Shown piece after piece: positions 11,906 through 23,620 of a stretch of 64,000 bases of DNA. Position 1 is the stretch's first letter; the number at the start of each line of letters is the position of its first letter. Source of the DNA: Manihot esculenta (Eukaryota; Streptophyta; Magnoliopsida; Malpighiales; Euphorbiaceae); the NCBI RefSeq assembly GCF_001659605.2, contig NC_035161.2:40753956-40817955 (forward strand), written 5' to 3'. A program made the position numbers and the translations under genes. The notes beneath the pieces were generated by a model that saw only the letters and a list, made by a program, of their open reading frames with translations, searched no databases and was not told the DNA's origin.

Positions 11906-12720
11906 TTAACTGTTCAATTCAAATCTAAATTAGTTTTAATCCCAAAATAGTTGGGATACACTGTAAGGAAATTTCGGGGACCATTCTTAGCATTCTCAAA
12001 AATTTCAATTCTACCTACAAGCAAAAAGAAACACTGAACAAAAGAAACTGCAAAGGAAAAACAAAACAACTGGAGTGGACAACATGCATAAAATCGGGGG
12101 AGGCACAGAGAATTAATTATAGTGGTTTTTTCTCTAACAGGATTTGGGTTCATATTAGGGAAAGGACTGTGAGTTTGCATAACTTAAAGGATATCTCACT
12201 AACAATATATAAACCCAGCATATCTCAAAGGCTCACCAGGAGTGGAGATTAATGATTAAAGTTAAAAAATACTGATGCACCTGCACTGCAAGCACAAAAA
12301 AATATATATTCACAATAAAAAAAGGTAACAAACTGCTTCAACTTAAAACAAAACTAATTAATAGATTCAAGGTAAAATACCTCAAAGACTCAGCCACACA
12401 GCAGAGGAAACCAATGGGTAGATTAGAGCAGTAGAAAATCGACACAAGGTGGCAGTAGGGTGTCGTTAATACCGTTCGCGATGCAAGATGGCAGCCGATG
12501 GGGAGAGCAGATGGCCGACGGCAGGTAGGTCGGGACAGGGAAAAGCAGATTCGGTAAAGAGAAGGGGAGGAAAACAAGGGATTGATATTGAATAAAAATG
12601 AAGAATTGATTAGGTTTAGACTTTGGTTTAGGGATTTAGGCAAGGCAGATGAGGGAAGGGAAAAGAGCAATCGGGAATGGGTTACTATTCGGATAATTTG
12701 GTTTAGGAATTAGGTTAGAG

Positions 12721-13236
12721 TAGCTATGTAAACGGATCGGATTTTTTCGGGTATCCGATCCGACTGAACCCTAATAGGACGGATTTGGGTAGTTATAATC
12801 GGGTTTGGATTTTAAAAATAATACCCGTTGCGGGTTCGGATCGGATTCGGATTTTATGTACAGGGTACCAACTACCCGAATCCATTTATATAAATAATTA
12901 ATCTAATATAAAAAATATATTTTATAATAATATTTATAATTTTTTTTATATATTTTTATTTAAAAATTTAAATTTAAATATTCTTTAGAAATATTATATT
13001 TTTTAAATGAAAATTATTAATGAAAAATATTTTTTATATAAATTATTAATTAAAATATATAAGATTAAACGGGTTCGGGTTTTATTCGGATAATAATAAT
13101 CGGGTTTGGGACGGATTCAGATAGTTTAAATTAATTTTTAATCGGGTTCGAAACGGGTTCAGATATTACTAATATAAATCGGGTTCGGATTTGGGTAGTT
13201 TAATTTTCACGGGTACCCTACCTGTTTACATCCCTA
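12721..13236. mobile_element. hAT-like non-autonomous element in the CACTA
   Basis: Ends TAGCTATGTAAACGG and CCTGTTTACATCCCTA are imperfect terminal inverted repeats. They are flanked by the perfect 8-bp duplication GGTTAGAG (12713-12720 and 13237-13244), as hAT elements produce. The 516-bp interior has no coding capacity and repeats CGGGTTCGGAT-like words. Confidence 0.88.
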
Positions 13237-14112
13237 GGTTAGAGCATTCCTTAAATTGTCAAAACGACGTCGTTTTATATACCGAATTGAAAATACTTAA
13301 TTTAAAATTTTAAATAAAATAAAATTTATTTAAAAATTAAATTAAAATTTTAAAAATAAAATGGTCGCTGATTGATCGCTATTTTAGAGATTAAAATTAG
13401 GGATTAGGGTTAGGGATTATGAATTAGGGATCAGGGATTCGGGATTAGAAATTAGAGATTACGGTTAATTTTATTATGAATTAGGGATTAATTAGGAATT
13501 AGGGTTAGAGATTACAAATTAGGGATTAGGAATTAGGGTTAATTTTAAAAATAATACCTGTTGCAGGTTCGAATCAGATTCGGATTTTATGTACAGAGTA
13601 CCCACTACCCGAATCCGTTTATATAAATAATTAATCTAATATAAAAAATTATATTTTATAATAATATTTATAAATTTTTTTTATATATTTTTATTTAAAA
13701 ATTTAAATTTAAATATTCTTTAGAAATATTATATTTTTTATATGAAAATTATTAATGAAAAATATTTTTTATATAAATTATTATTTAAAATATATAAGAT
13801 TAAACGGGTTCGGGTTTTATTCGGATAATAATAATCGAGTTTGGAACGGATTCGGATAGTTTAAATTAATTTTTAATCGGGTTCGGAACGGGTTTAGATA
13901 TTACTAATATAAATCGGGTTCGGGTAGTTTAATTTTCACGGATACCCTACCCGTTTACATCCCTAGATTAGAGCATCCCTTAAATTGTCAAAACGACGTC
14001 GTTTTATATACCGAATTGAAATTACTTAATTTAAAATTTTAAATAAAATAAAATTTAATTAAAAATTAAATTAAAATTTTAAAAATAAAATGGTCGCTGA
14101 TTGGTTGCTATT
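12808..14112. repeat. Partial segmental duplication in the CACTA, spanning hAT sequence
   Basis: The segment of about 575 bp from 12808 to 13384 recurs at about 13542-14112 (offset about 730). It covers most of the hAT element, its right target duplication, and the adjoining CACTA DNA including AAAACGACGTCGTTTTATATACC. The spacer between copies (about 13385-13541) is made of degenerate TTAGGGATT/TTAGGGTT words. Confidence 0.85.
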
Positions 14113-14421
14113 TAGCGACTAATTATTTTAGTCGCTAAATATGGTCGCTAAATATCCCCGCCCAAAAAATTGTCGCAATTTCGTCGCAAAAATGGTCGCT
14201 AATAACTCGCACCATTAATTCCCGCTAAATTAGCGACCATTTTATATTTGGTCGCTAAATAGCGACCAATTAACGACCAAAAATTGGTCGTTAAGCATTT
14301 TGTTAAATAAAAATGTTATTTCATTCATTCAGTCGCAGAATGGTCGCTGATTGGTAGCTATATAGCGACCAAAAAATTTAGTCGCTAATTTTAGTCGCAA
14401 TTTCACAGTTTTTTTGTAGTG

Positions 14422-14766
14422 TATGACATTTGTAAATTTGATTAAAACTCAATTCTCCTGTACCATTAAAATTCTTCGAACAGACAATGTCATGGAGTAT
14501 CGGGATTCTTCTCTACTTCAGTTCCTTAGTCACCAGGACACTATTGTCCAACGTTCTTGTCCTCACACCTCTTAGTAAAATGGGCGAGCCGAACGCAAGC
14601 ATTTGGTACGTCATCATGTTGCTCACGGCACCATATATTTGATTCATGTCTCGTCTGCTAGCCAAGCTGCAGACATTTTCACCAAACCGCATCTTCCAAC
14701 TCGCTTGTAAGATCCCTTATGCAAATTCAAGTTGGTATCTGCGCTACCACCTTGAGTTTGAAGGAG
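14422..14766 (+). pseudogene. Copia integrase continuation and RNase H tail
   Basis: After the CACTA, the integrase frame resumes (MTFVNLIKTQFSCTIKILRT, then DNVMEYRDSSLLQFL) to about 14572. It then jumps to the RNase H end LVRHHVAHGTIYLIHVSSAS, QAADIFTKPHLPTRL and a stop. The second integrase Asp (RTDN) is present. The second half of integrase and the whole reverse transcriptase are absent, a deletion within the element. Confidence 0.78.
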
Positions 14767-14956
14767 TGTTAGCATGATTATAGGAAATCAATATTTGCAT
14801 GATTATAGAAGATTTGTTTAGTATAATTATAGCGATTATTATTATTGTCATAATTAGCTCATACTCTTCTATATATATAAATGTAATATCTCTGTAAAAT
14901 ATATATAATAAAAGTATATAATTTTCTTATTATTATATGTAGTGTTTTTGGTAATA
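14767..14956 (+). repeat. Copia 3' LTR
   Basis: Begins TGTTAGCATGATTATAG after a weak purine tract (TTGAAGGAG) and ends GGTAATA, followed by the AAGAT target duplication. It pairs with 5066-5260. Confidence 0.85.
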
Positions 14957-14961
14957 AAGAT

Positions 14962-17900
14962 AATATTGTTTCTTTGTCTTGCACACACAACGGGAATATA
15001 TTCCCTCTATCACAATCATCCTTTTATTTCTAAAGATTTTGCAGCACATGTTCTTCGTACTTATAGCATTTCACAATTTTTAAAGTTGTCTGAAAATATC
15101 ATGAAAGGAACAAGCACGTGAATTCTGCATTGCCCAAATTGTAGTCGTTTTCTGCTGCGATTTTGCAAAAAAATTTTCTCAATCCTCAAAGGCCCAAACC
15201 CAAGGCCTATTATTAAGAGTTGAGGGGCCTTCTGTCCTGTCCTCTGCAAGCAAATCATTATAGAAACTTTCAGCTATTTATCCTATGAACACGTCAAAAT
15301 TAACTATATTAAATTTAATGATTATAATAACCTTTTTTACATTTTTTAATAATAACTTTTAATTAAAATAAAATTTTATGTATTATAAATACTATTAAAT
15401 AATTAATTTTAATTAATTTACTATACGATTTTATTTGAAATTAAAAATCTATATTGCTATTACATAATTCACTTCTCCAAGAATTCCCAATTAAAAAAAG
15501 ACTCTCAAACCTCTTCAACTTTAACATCCCAACTAAATTATAAAGTATTTTAATTACAACTTTTGAAAAGAGGAGCACGCAGCCTGACTTCGCAAAAAGG
15601 CGTTCCTTTACTGGTTACCTTTTTTTCCACAAAGTTAGTAGTTATGAGAATAAATTAAATGAATATATAAAATATTTTTCACTCCACAAATTACGACACA
15701 GACGTGCGTAAGTAGATTGTACATCCATAAAAAATCATCGCTCCGAGGTTGCCCTTGCATATGATTCAAACTGCCTGATGTTAATTACAATTTCTGTCGC
15801 TTCAATTACATCATCGTACTTGTGCTAATCCCAAATTAATTAATCATATAAAATTTTTTAATTAATTTATTATGTATTTCGTTTATAATTTATCTTCACT
15901 ATATTCACAGAACAATTCTTACATAACACGTGTCATTACTAAAATAATTATAAAAATTTAGAAAATATATAAACAATCAAAAAATAAAAATATTTTGTAT
16001 TTTTAGAGGGGTAAAGAGCAAATAATAAAAGGTTAAATAATAATTTTATTATTTCTAAAAATTTTCCAGATGACATTGATGGGGCCCAGACTGAAGGATC
16101 CATGGCAGCCAAAGTTGAGAGCACAAATGATTGACTTTGTCAAGCGTTGTCTGTGGTGGTGGTGGGGCCAGAAGCCCACAGCCACAAAACAGGTTAAGGG
16201 GGAAAATTTGCACGCAGGACACGTGGGTGAACACAAACGCAAACGCACACGTTGGGTGATGGTAGGCTTAGGTGAGCCTCCTGCGCAAATGTGGAAGATT
16301 CCACTATTTTGAAGTTTTAACAAAATTAATTATGTAAAAAATAATTTAAAATAATTTTTAATATTTTCGTAATAACAATTCTAATAATAATATCAAAGAA
16401 TTTTTACTTATTGTACAATTATGACATTCGACATAGAAGTTATTCAGATAAAAGTATTATTTTAAATTATATTAAAAGCGTTATTTAATTAAATAATTAA
16501 ACTTAATTAATTGATAGTGTTTTAATTAATATATTTAAAAAATAATATGAAATATTAGTTAATTATAATATAAAACCATTTATTTTTTATTGATATAGCC
16601 GATGTAATATTAAAATTTAATTTTTGTGATAAAAAAACAAATAACAATTGTAGTTGTATTTTAATAATTTTTTTTATAAACAATAAATTAAAATAAGAAA
16701 AGACATATTCCATATCATCCATTATAAATAAATATTTTATGTTAAATTGTATTAATTAGTGATAATAATTGCGAGGCATCTTATCTTGAAAATAAGATTT
16801 GAAAATAAAACAAAACAAAACAAAAAGATGATGTGGTAATTAATGGTCCAATCCATTGAAAAAGTTGTGGCCAGTTATTAATATTGTAGGTCCACTTGGC
16901 AGATGAGACAAATGCGTCAAGTCTGACAGGATGAAAATGATTTCACCACGCACTCAATATTTAATCATTTCAGACCAAAAAAAAAAAAAAACAATCTTCA
17001 TATTTTTAAAATTTTCAGATTGTATTGAAAATTTAGAATGAAAAATAATAATTTTTTTTTTTTTACAAAAATATATTGTATTTTTACAAGGTCTAACTAA
17101 ATTAGTACACTTACAAGCAAAATAAAATTGGTCTAACTAAATTAGTACAGATACAAGCAAAATAAAATTAAGTTCAGTTATTAAAATATAAAAATTAATT
17201 AGAAAAGTCCAGTCTAAAAAAACCTAGTTCAGCTAAAGAAAAAAAAAAAGTACACGCCAAAAGTATCTCTCCATCGACCAGAAACACTTTCTATTGTGTT
17301 CATGTACTGCACCATCGCCTCCCACTAAATTCGATTGGATTGTCGGTCAAGCCTTCATTTACCTACTCTGTGATCAGAATAAAACTGTTACCGACACAAG
17401 ACGAAGCAGCCACTGAGACAAAAGCTAGTGAAGAAAGAAAACTAGAAGTAACAATCTAGCGCAGAAAATCTAAACATGCATGAAGCGAAGGACTTCTCCA
17501 AAAAAGTTGTGTTCCTCGACAATCATGTCCACTGGAAAAACAGACTAGTTCATGGCAATTTCAATCTCATATAACTATGAAGTCCACCTTAGGGAATTAA
17601 AACTGGAGCCCCAACACCGATTATCACCGGTATGCAACTATTCTGCAAACACAGACCCGAGAAAACTGAAAAAATAAAATCTGTTTATTCAAAACCAAAC
17701 AAAAACCTCTCAAACAAAATCCCAAAAAAATACATAAGCAAAATAATCATGTACGAGGCAATCCCTGCCAAAAGGCAGAGGAGCCTCGTCGCACAGTCAT
17801 CCTCTGTTTGTACTCTGTTGTGAAACTGCCCTCTTTTGCCCTCTTTGCAACTCCCTTCTATCTTACTAAAAGCGAATTAATTTTTATTTTATTTTATTTC

Positions 17901-18869
17901 TCTATTTCAATAAAAATATTATGTTAAAAAAAAGAAAGAAAGCGAGTGTATTTAAATTTAAATTTAGTTCATAATTTTTCTTAAATGCAAAATTTATCTT
18001 TTCTTTTTCTAATTACAAAACTCCCGCATCTTCATTGCGTGGTTCTGATGACTACGGTTTTAATAATTTCGTATTTTCATTATGCTATTTATAATAGTTA
18101 AGAGAAAACAAAATAGAAGTATGAATTTTTTTTTCTCTCTTCTTTTAAATTTAGCATAAGACCAGTATTTCACGTCAGCAAATTGAAGCCTTACGTTAAT
18201 TACGTTCCTCTGTAATTAAGGAACAATGAAATTAATTTAAAAAAATAATTATTTATTTAATTTCCGAAGAAATTAAAACGTTATATAAGTTGCAGGTCAC
18301 ATTCCATAAGCAGCGTCGTCCCACTACCTTATACGAAATCACGTGCTTGATGCTTCTAGAGCTGAAAATGGATAGCCTAATAGTAGACACAAATAAAGAA
18401 ACTCTCTAACCTTCCCAACTAGATATTTATTATTTAACAATTCATAAGTTTTTTGGTAATAAAATGAAGTTAGTGTGGTGTGTAAGAAAGCCACCTACTT
18501 CAATTGATCCTAGAGGTAATGACTTTTGTGTGATGTAACCAAAAATAAATTTCTCACTCGCTGGGTCCACGCATTAATTAATTTTAATTTATTTACCCTA
18601 ATAAATAATTGAATATAGGTCTTGAATTATTGCCGCAATTTTCATTTTTTATTTTTTTATTTATTATGTAATGAGAAAGCTCATTCGTAGACGAGGTCTA
18701 ATAAATTATATGTATTGAAGCTATAGACAGGAATTGTACAATCATGTATTACAAAAGGCAATTTTTATCTTGACGAAAGAGGAGTAGCTAGGAGCTGGAA
18801 ATGCCCATTAATTACCTGATATTATAAGACTACTAAAAACTAAATATGCAGAATTTTTTTTAAAAATTT
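14962..18869. other. Intergenic, AT-rich
   Basis: No gene recognised in 3.9 kb. A block of higher GC at about 17220-17870 has no coding pattern on either strand and may be an old repeat. A 40-bp unit is tandemly duplicated at 17091-17170 (GTCTAACTAAATTAGTAC...). Another GC-richer stretch, 16070-16310, has open frames on both strands but no recognisable protein. Confidence 0.6.
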
Positions 18870-20297
18870 TTAGTTGCAAATTTGGTTCTTCCACTTGAGA
18901 GCCAACGCAGAGAGTGCCTTTGCAGATGAGCCTTCTTGGGTGAGAACTCTGTCAGCTGCCTCTTTTAGGTCTTTCATTCTGTTGCGGACCTTCTTTCCTT
19001 CTTCGCCTTCCATTAGGCTTCTCACTACTTTTGAAATTTCTTGTCTTTCGATCAGGCCATTTTGAGAATTTCTTGTTGGTCTCAGGGCCACTTTGATGTC
19101 CTCAGTTAACATCACAGCGTTCATTTTTTGCTCAGCGTAGAGTGGCCAGGCAATTAGTGGGACGCCATTCACCACACTTTCAAGGATGGAATTCCATCCA
19201 CAGTGGGTTAAGAACCCTCCTGTAGACCCGTGACTCAGCACTTGTGCCTGTGGTGCCCATGATGGCACAACTAGACCCCGCCCTTTGGTCCTATCCAAGA
19301 ACCCTTTTGGTAGGAAATCATAAGGGTCCTTTTGGCTTTGCACGCTAAAAAAAGTAGCATTGGCGACTCCATCGCTGGGGCTCCTCACAACCCACAAAAA
19401 TCGTTGCTGGCTCATTTCCAGCCCGTTAGCCAATTCGTTTATCTGATCGTAAGAGAGGGTCCCGCCGCTTCCAAATGACACGTACAGAACAGAGCCATGT
19501 GGTTGCTCATCTAGCCACTTTAAACATTCTGATTCCTCACCTTCACTACTTGAACCCATGTTCACTAGCGGACCAACCGGGTAAACGGGTGGCTTAGCGC
19601 CGGCTTCTTCCTCTTGCAAAGCCTTTATGGCTCCTCCTTCCATGTCCACGAAACTGTTCACCATAACACCCTCAGCTAGTCTATACCGCTTTGTATGGTG
19701 AAGAAGCCACTTGTAGGCATCATTTTTCCTATCTTGAACCGGGTCGAGCAATTCCTTCCCATGTATCGGTTTGCAACCGGGTATGTTTACGGGTTCTTCC
19801 AGCTCCCTGTACTCGCAGGAAACCATCCCATCTAGCTTTGGCAACCAAAAGAATAAAGACAAAGCCATTGCAGTAGAAGGAAAGAAAATGTAGGGAGAGA
19901 TGTTGAATTCTCGAGCAACATCAAATGCATCGGTTCCAAAGAGATCAACCACCAGGGCTACAAGTCTTCTACTTTCAACAAGAGACTTTAACGCTTGGCG
20001 AAGAGAAGGGAGAGAGCGTGCCACCGTGAGAGAAATTATAGTTTCTATCTTAGCATCTGTAGGGAGATCACTCATGTCAACTGCAGGGAGAAATGTGTAG
20101 CTTATGGTGGTAGGAAGCGATTCAAGAACTGATTTTTGGGCCTCAGAAGGAGGACCATCGGTTGGGACAATGAAGGTGACGGAGAGATTATGTTGAAAAA
20201 CGAGTCGCTTAGCTAATTCAACAAGAGGAATGAGATGACCCATCCCGGGACTGGGTAGCAGAGCTACATGGGTAGGTTGTTTTTGGGTTTCAGCCAT
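18870..20297 (-). CDS. UDP-glucosyltransferase, UGT72B-like (hydroquinone/phenolic glucosyltransferase type)
   Basis: Intronless 475-residue GT1 enzyme of usual length. Catalytic His is H21 (SPGMGHLIPL) and the partner Asp is probably D118 (ALVVDLFGTDAF). The plant PSPG box runs from W347 to Q390 and includes HCGWNS (365-370); its last residue, Gln, usually goes with UDP-glucose as donor. The motif VSFGSGGTLS (274-283) and the overall residue order match the UGT72 family, closest in pattern to UGT72B enzymes that glucosylate phenolics, monolignols or hydroquinone (arbutin synthase). The acceptor cannot be told from sequence. The enzyme should be cytosolic, as there is no signal peptide. The start is the only Met before the HVALLPSPGMGH motif. 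A TATA box lies about 90 bp upstream. Confidence 0.93.
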   Translation of the reverse strand: MAETQKQPTHVALLPSPGMGHLIPLVELAKRLVFQHNLSVTFIVPTDGPPSEAQKSVLESLPTTISYTFLPAVDMSDLPTDAKIETIISLTVARSLPSLRQALKSLVESRRLVALVVDLFGTDAFDVAREFNISPYIFFPSTAMALSLFFWLPKLDGMVSCEYRELEEPVNIPGCKPIHGKELLDPVQDRKNDAYKWLLHHTKRYRLAEGVMVNSFVDMEGGAIKALQEEEAGAKPPVYPVGPLVNMGSSSEGEESECLKWLDEQPHGSVLYVSFGSGGTLSYDQINELANGLEMSQQRFLWVVRSPSDGVANATFFSVQSQKDPYDFLPKGFLDRTKGRGLVVPSWAPQAQVLSHGSTGGFLTHCGWNSILESVVNGVPLIAWPLYAEQKMNAVMLTEDIKVALRPTRNSQNGLIERQEISKVVRSLMEGEEGKKVRNRMKDLKEAADRVLTQEGSSAKALSALALKWKNQICN

Positions 20298-20385
20298 GGA
20301 TGAGATGCAAAAACGCAGGGAAGCTAAAGGTCTTGAGAGTAATTATGGGTTGCAACTTACAAGTGATGAAGAAGATAGGAGGTGG

Positions 20386-20393
20386 TTTATATA
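20386..20393 (-). promoter_or_regulatory. TATA box of the UGT gene
   Basis: TATATAAA on the - strand, 88-96 bp before the ATG at 20297. Position and sequence fit a plant core promoter. Confidence 0.6.
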
Positions 20394-20399
20394 GAGGTT

Positions 20400-22971
20400 T
20401 GGAAATTATTAAAATATATATATGTTATTTGAGAATATGGACCAAGCAGTGGAATTATGGAGAAATTATGAAGTGCTATCACTTTTTAATTTATGTTTAT
20501 TTATTTTTTAATATATTATACATTCATATTTTTTTATTAAAATTAAATCATAAATGATCTTTTGAAGTAAAATATGAATTAATAAATTATTATTATTATG
20601 AAATAATTGAAAAAGTATAATTATATTAGAATCAGATGAGAGTATATTGTTGAGATATTAAAATGAAATGGGGAAGAATGCGAGGCAAAGTTTGGAAATG
20701 GGACGTTTATTTCAAGAGGGAAAGGGTAATTTTCCAGCAGATGGGTGCGGTGGATGATGTGATTCCAACGTAAGGATTAGGTTATCACCTTGTGGGACCT
20801 AGTTTCCCGCTGGGGTCCATCTCTTGCATTAATTGATTGGAGTATTTATGCGGTTTGCTCTACTAGCTAAATACATGTGTGACTGATATCAAGATTATCC
20901 GTTTCCTCATCTTTTACTGAAAAAAGGATCGGAGTAACTATAAATATCGATTTTGAAATTTTAAATTTAATTTTGAAATTGAATTCAAGTGAAGTGAATA
21001 TGAATAAATTTAAAAAATTTTAGATTTTTCTCTTTCAATCTTTGATTTTTATTTAAAAATAATAATTTTAAAATTTTGAAATCGATTTTTACTTAATTAA
21101 ATCTTAATAAAACTTTAATTTGTCTAGGTCCTCTAATTCAGTGGCCCAAGGTACTAAATAACTCCATCCCAAATAAAGATCGAGTCTTCCCTTTTCTCTC
21201 CGTAGACTGTCTATTAAAAGGACCGTAAAAAAATGTTTCAATGCATGATAAAAAATAATAATAAAAAAAAATTTTAACTCATTATTTGGAATGACTAATT
21301 TAAATATATTTTTTTAATTTTTGTATTTGAAAAATTAAAAATATAAAAAATTTATTTTTTAAAATTTTTTTTATAAGAATTAATTTTAAATTAAAATTAT
21401 TAAAATTTTACAAGAAATAATTTTATTTAAAACCATTTATATCAAAATTGCTTAATTAATTTTTAAAAATTATTTTCTTTTCTATTCTTTTATTATTATT
21501 ATTTATTTTAACTTTAAATTTATTTGTTTTTTTAATTAATAAATACTTATCTTCTTTAAAAAATGTAATTTAATATTAAGAAGAAACTAACTATATCATT
21601 ATGTTAATTTTTAAAAAAATAAAGTCCATTTTAATTTATATTCTTGAATTGCAAGGAAACTATGTAAAATTTAAATCTTAAATACTGTAAAAAATTTAAC
21701 AACGATTTTTTTTTTCAAAAATATTTTCAGTGTGATAAAAATAATTATCATTTAGTTTGAAACTAATAACAATAATAAAGTAAATAAATTAATTTGTATT
21801 TATTATCTTTATTTTAAAATAGAAGAATTTGATTGAATTATATTATTTTATAAGAATTGCATTCGGAACAAAGTTGGAATTTCCATTGCCTTGGATCCTT
21901 CAAGGCCGCCGTTTAAAAAGGACAAAAAGTCTCAATCAGCTTCTTAAAGTCTAAATCAACTTCTTAAAGTCTAAATCAAGTTCTTAACACTTTCATTAAA
22001 ATTAAAAACAAAAATCAATTGATTTTTCTATTCAATTAAAATACTAACTTTAAACATGTGAGTTTAAATAAGTTTTAAATATTTTTTTTTCTAAATAATA
22101 CAATATTATTTTATGAAAATTATTAATTATTTAAATTGAATAAAAAATACAAAAAATTAATAAGATAGTAAATAATTATTAATTAGTGTTATCTTCCAAC
22201 AGGACCAACAAAGCATTGCTTACATAGGCAGTACTATTATTAATTAGTGAACCATTTAGTCTATTATAATTACGTATTAAGACATGTAAAAATTAAATAT
22301 TCTAAAATTATTGTGAACTATTTATAATTCTATTTAATTATGGGATGGGGGAGTAATTAAAATAAATATTTTTTTATAAAAAATAAAAAAAAATGTAATG
22401 ACGGGACCATGATGAAAAGATGATGCAAAATTGTAGATAATTAAGCTGTCCCCCTCTACTATATATAGAGCCACCATAAATTATCATCATAATTATAAGC
22501 AACAGTATTGTTTAAGATAATTTTGAATTTTCATCTAAAACCACACAAACACCAACACCAACACCTCACCTTGTTTTGAAAATGAAAGTATCTACCAACT
22601 AATGATTCACCCAATAATACTTCTTTATCCATTATCATATTTAATCCTTCTATTTAGACAAGCTCACAGGGGACAAGGAAATATTACATTTGCTGTAAAG
22701 GATTCGGCTTTTCATGTGAAAAATTATGTAAATTTAACTTAAGCAGATGGATCGAAATTGCTGGTGGCCTGAAAATAAGGCCTTTAGTTGCTCGGAGGCC
22801 CAATTCATGACCATTCTCGAAACTACTCTTTTTTTCTGGGCCCAGAAAATTCGAGAAGGTGGAGCGGCCCGATCCATACAAGAAAGAGATAGAAAGAAAG
22901 GGGTCAAGGAGATTGTAGTGGTTTGTTATTTTGGAATTCGGAGCGAGAGCGCAGATCCTTAGAGCTAGAAG
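20400..22971. other. Intergenic, AT-rich
   Basis: 2.5 kb with no protein-coding pattern. A consensus TATA element (CTATATATAG, about 22458-22468) is followed by a CA-rich leader-like stretch and an ATG at 22582, but the frame closes after six codons. This could be a non-coding transcript or a dead promoter. The last 200 bp are the presumed promoter and 5' UTR of the small membrane-protein gene. Confidence 0.5.
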
Positions 22972-23620
22972 ATGATTTACCGAAAATGGAGTCTCCTAAC
23001 TGGCCCAGTGGCAATCTTGGGTGGGATCGTCGCTACGGTGGTCGCTGCCAACCTACTTTTTGTCGAGAATGTAAGCTTTTTCTCTCTTTACCTCTGATTT
23101 GCAAACCCTAGATTTTTTAATTTAAGTTTTGATTATTGATTTTTGGTTGGTGTTAGTCAAAGAGAGTATTTTTAGTAAAAGCTTCGTTAGAAATTCGTCA
23201 ATGGAATGATTGGGTTTTTATTATTCATGTTAAGATAATTGTAGGAGACTTCTTTCTTGATAAACGCTGTGTGTGCAGTTGGTTTGTAATCGTAGAAAAA
23301 AAAGATTTGATTTATGGAGTTGTGAAACCAAGGATGAGACTTGTTGAGTAGTTGTTATTGATCATAGTTAAGATTTAGATTTTTGAATGTTTTTTCTTCA
23401 ATGGATTTGATGTTTGATTTTTTGGGGAGAGCTTTTTATCCTTAGACCAAGAATAGATAGTGTTTTATGTCTACTAATCTGCTAGTTTTTGAAACCAGAA
23501 CTCTTCATGGCAGTAAGCAATCATACACATTCTAACACCTTGCTTTACATTTGGAATTTGCAGGATCCATTTCTTAAACCAGATCAAAGGAAGCCGAATT
23601 CACCACCATCAACCAAATAG
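22972..23620 (+). CDS. Small single-pass membrane protein, 51 aa, unknown function
   Basis: Two exons, 22972-23070 and 23564-23620, join in phase 0 (GAG AAT/GTAAGC...TTTGCAG/GAT CCA) to give 51 residues starting MIYRKWSLLTGPVAILGG. One hydrophobic segment (about 10-31) is followed by a short polar Pro/Lys tail (DPFLKPDQRKPNSPPSTK). The splice sites are consensus, codon use is normal, and the leader upstream is GC-richer, as around real genes. I do not recognise the family by name. The short basic N-terminus, one transmembrane helix and polar tail resemble small mitochondrial or ER membrane subunits, but that is shape only. No lesion is visible. Confidence 0.72.

Larger units (their letters stand above)
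9231..14421 (-). mobile_element. CACTA (En/Spm) transposon inside the Copia integrase
   Basis: The ends are CACTACAAAAAAACAGTG and its near-perfect inverse, flanked by the 3-bp duplication TAT (9228-9230 and 14422-14424), both diagnostic of CACTA elements. Both subterminal regions (about 9248-9870 and 14090-14400) are packed with the motif GGTCGCTAA/TTAGCGACC and variants, as expected for transposase-binding repeats. The only coding remnant recognised is one exon of a Ptta/En/Spm-type protein at 10195-10620. No TNP2/TNPD transposase is seen, so this 5.2-kb copy is probably non-autonomous. It holds a hAT-like insertion and an internal duplication. The strand given follows that exon. Confidence 0.92.
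5066..14956 (+). mobile_element. Decayed Ty1/Copia retrotransposon with nested insertions
   Basis: Two related LTRs, 5066-5260 and 14767-14956, both begin TGTTA and end TAATA. They are flanked by a perfect 5-bp target duplication, AAGAT, at 5061-5065 and 14957-14961. A primer-binding-like stretch (TGATATTAGAGCC, initiator-Met type) starts at 5261. The order of protein remnants is gag, zinc knuckle, protease, GAG-pre-integrase, integrase, then RNase H tail, which is Copia order. The reverse transcriptase is missing: integrase sequence jumps to the RNase H end around 14573. Of about 9.9 kb, roughly 7.4 kb belongs to later insertions (a solo Gypsy LTR and a CACTA element). The element cannot be autonomous. 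Confidence 0.9.

Noticed and set aside
13385..13541. Interstitial telomere sequence
   Set aside because: Words are TTAGGGATT-like and irregular, not the plant TTTAGGG repeat in register; better explained as a local degenerate repeat.
16033..16323. Overlapping frames on both strands in a GC-richer stretch
   Set aside because: No conserved motif in either strand and no gene structure around them.
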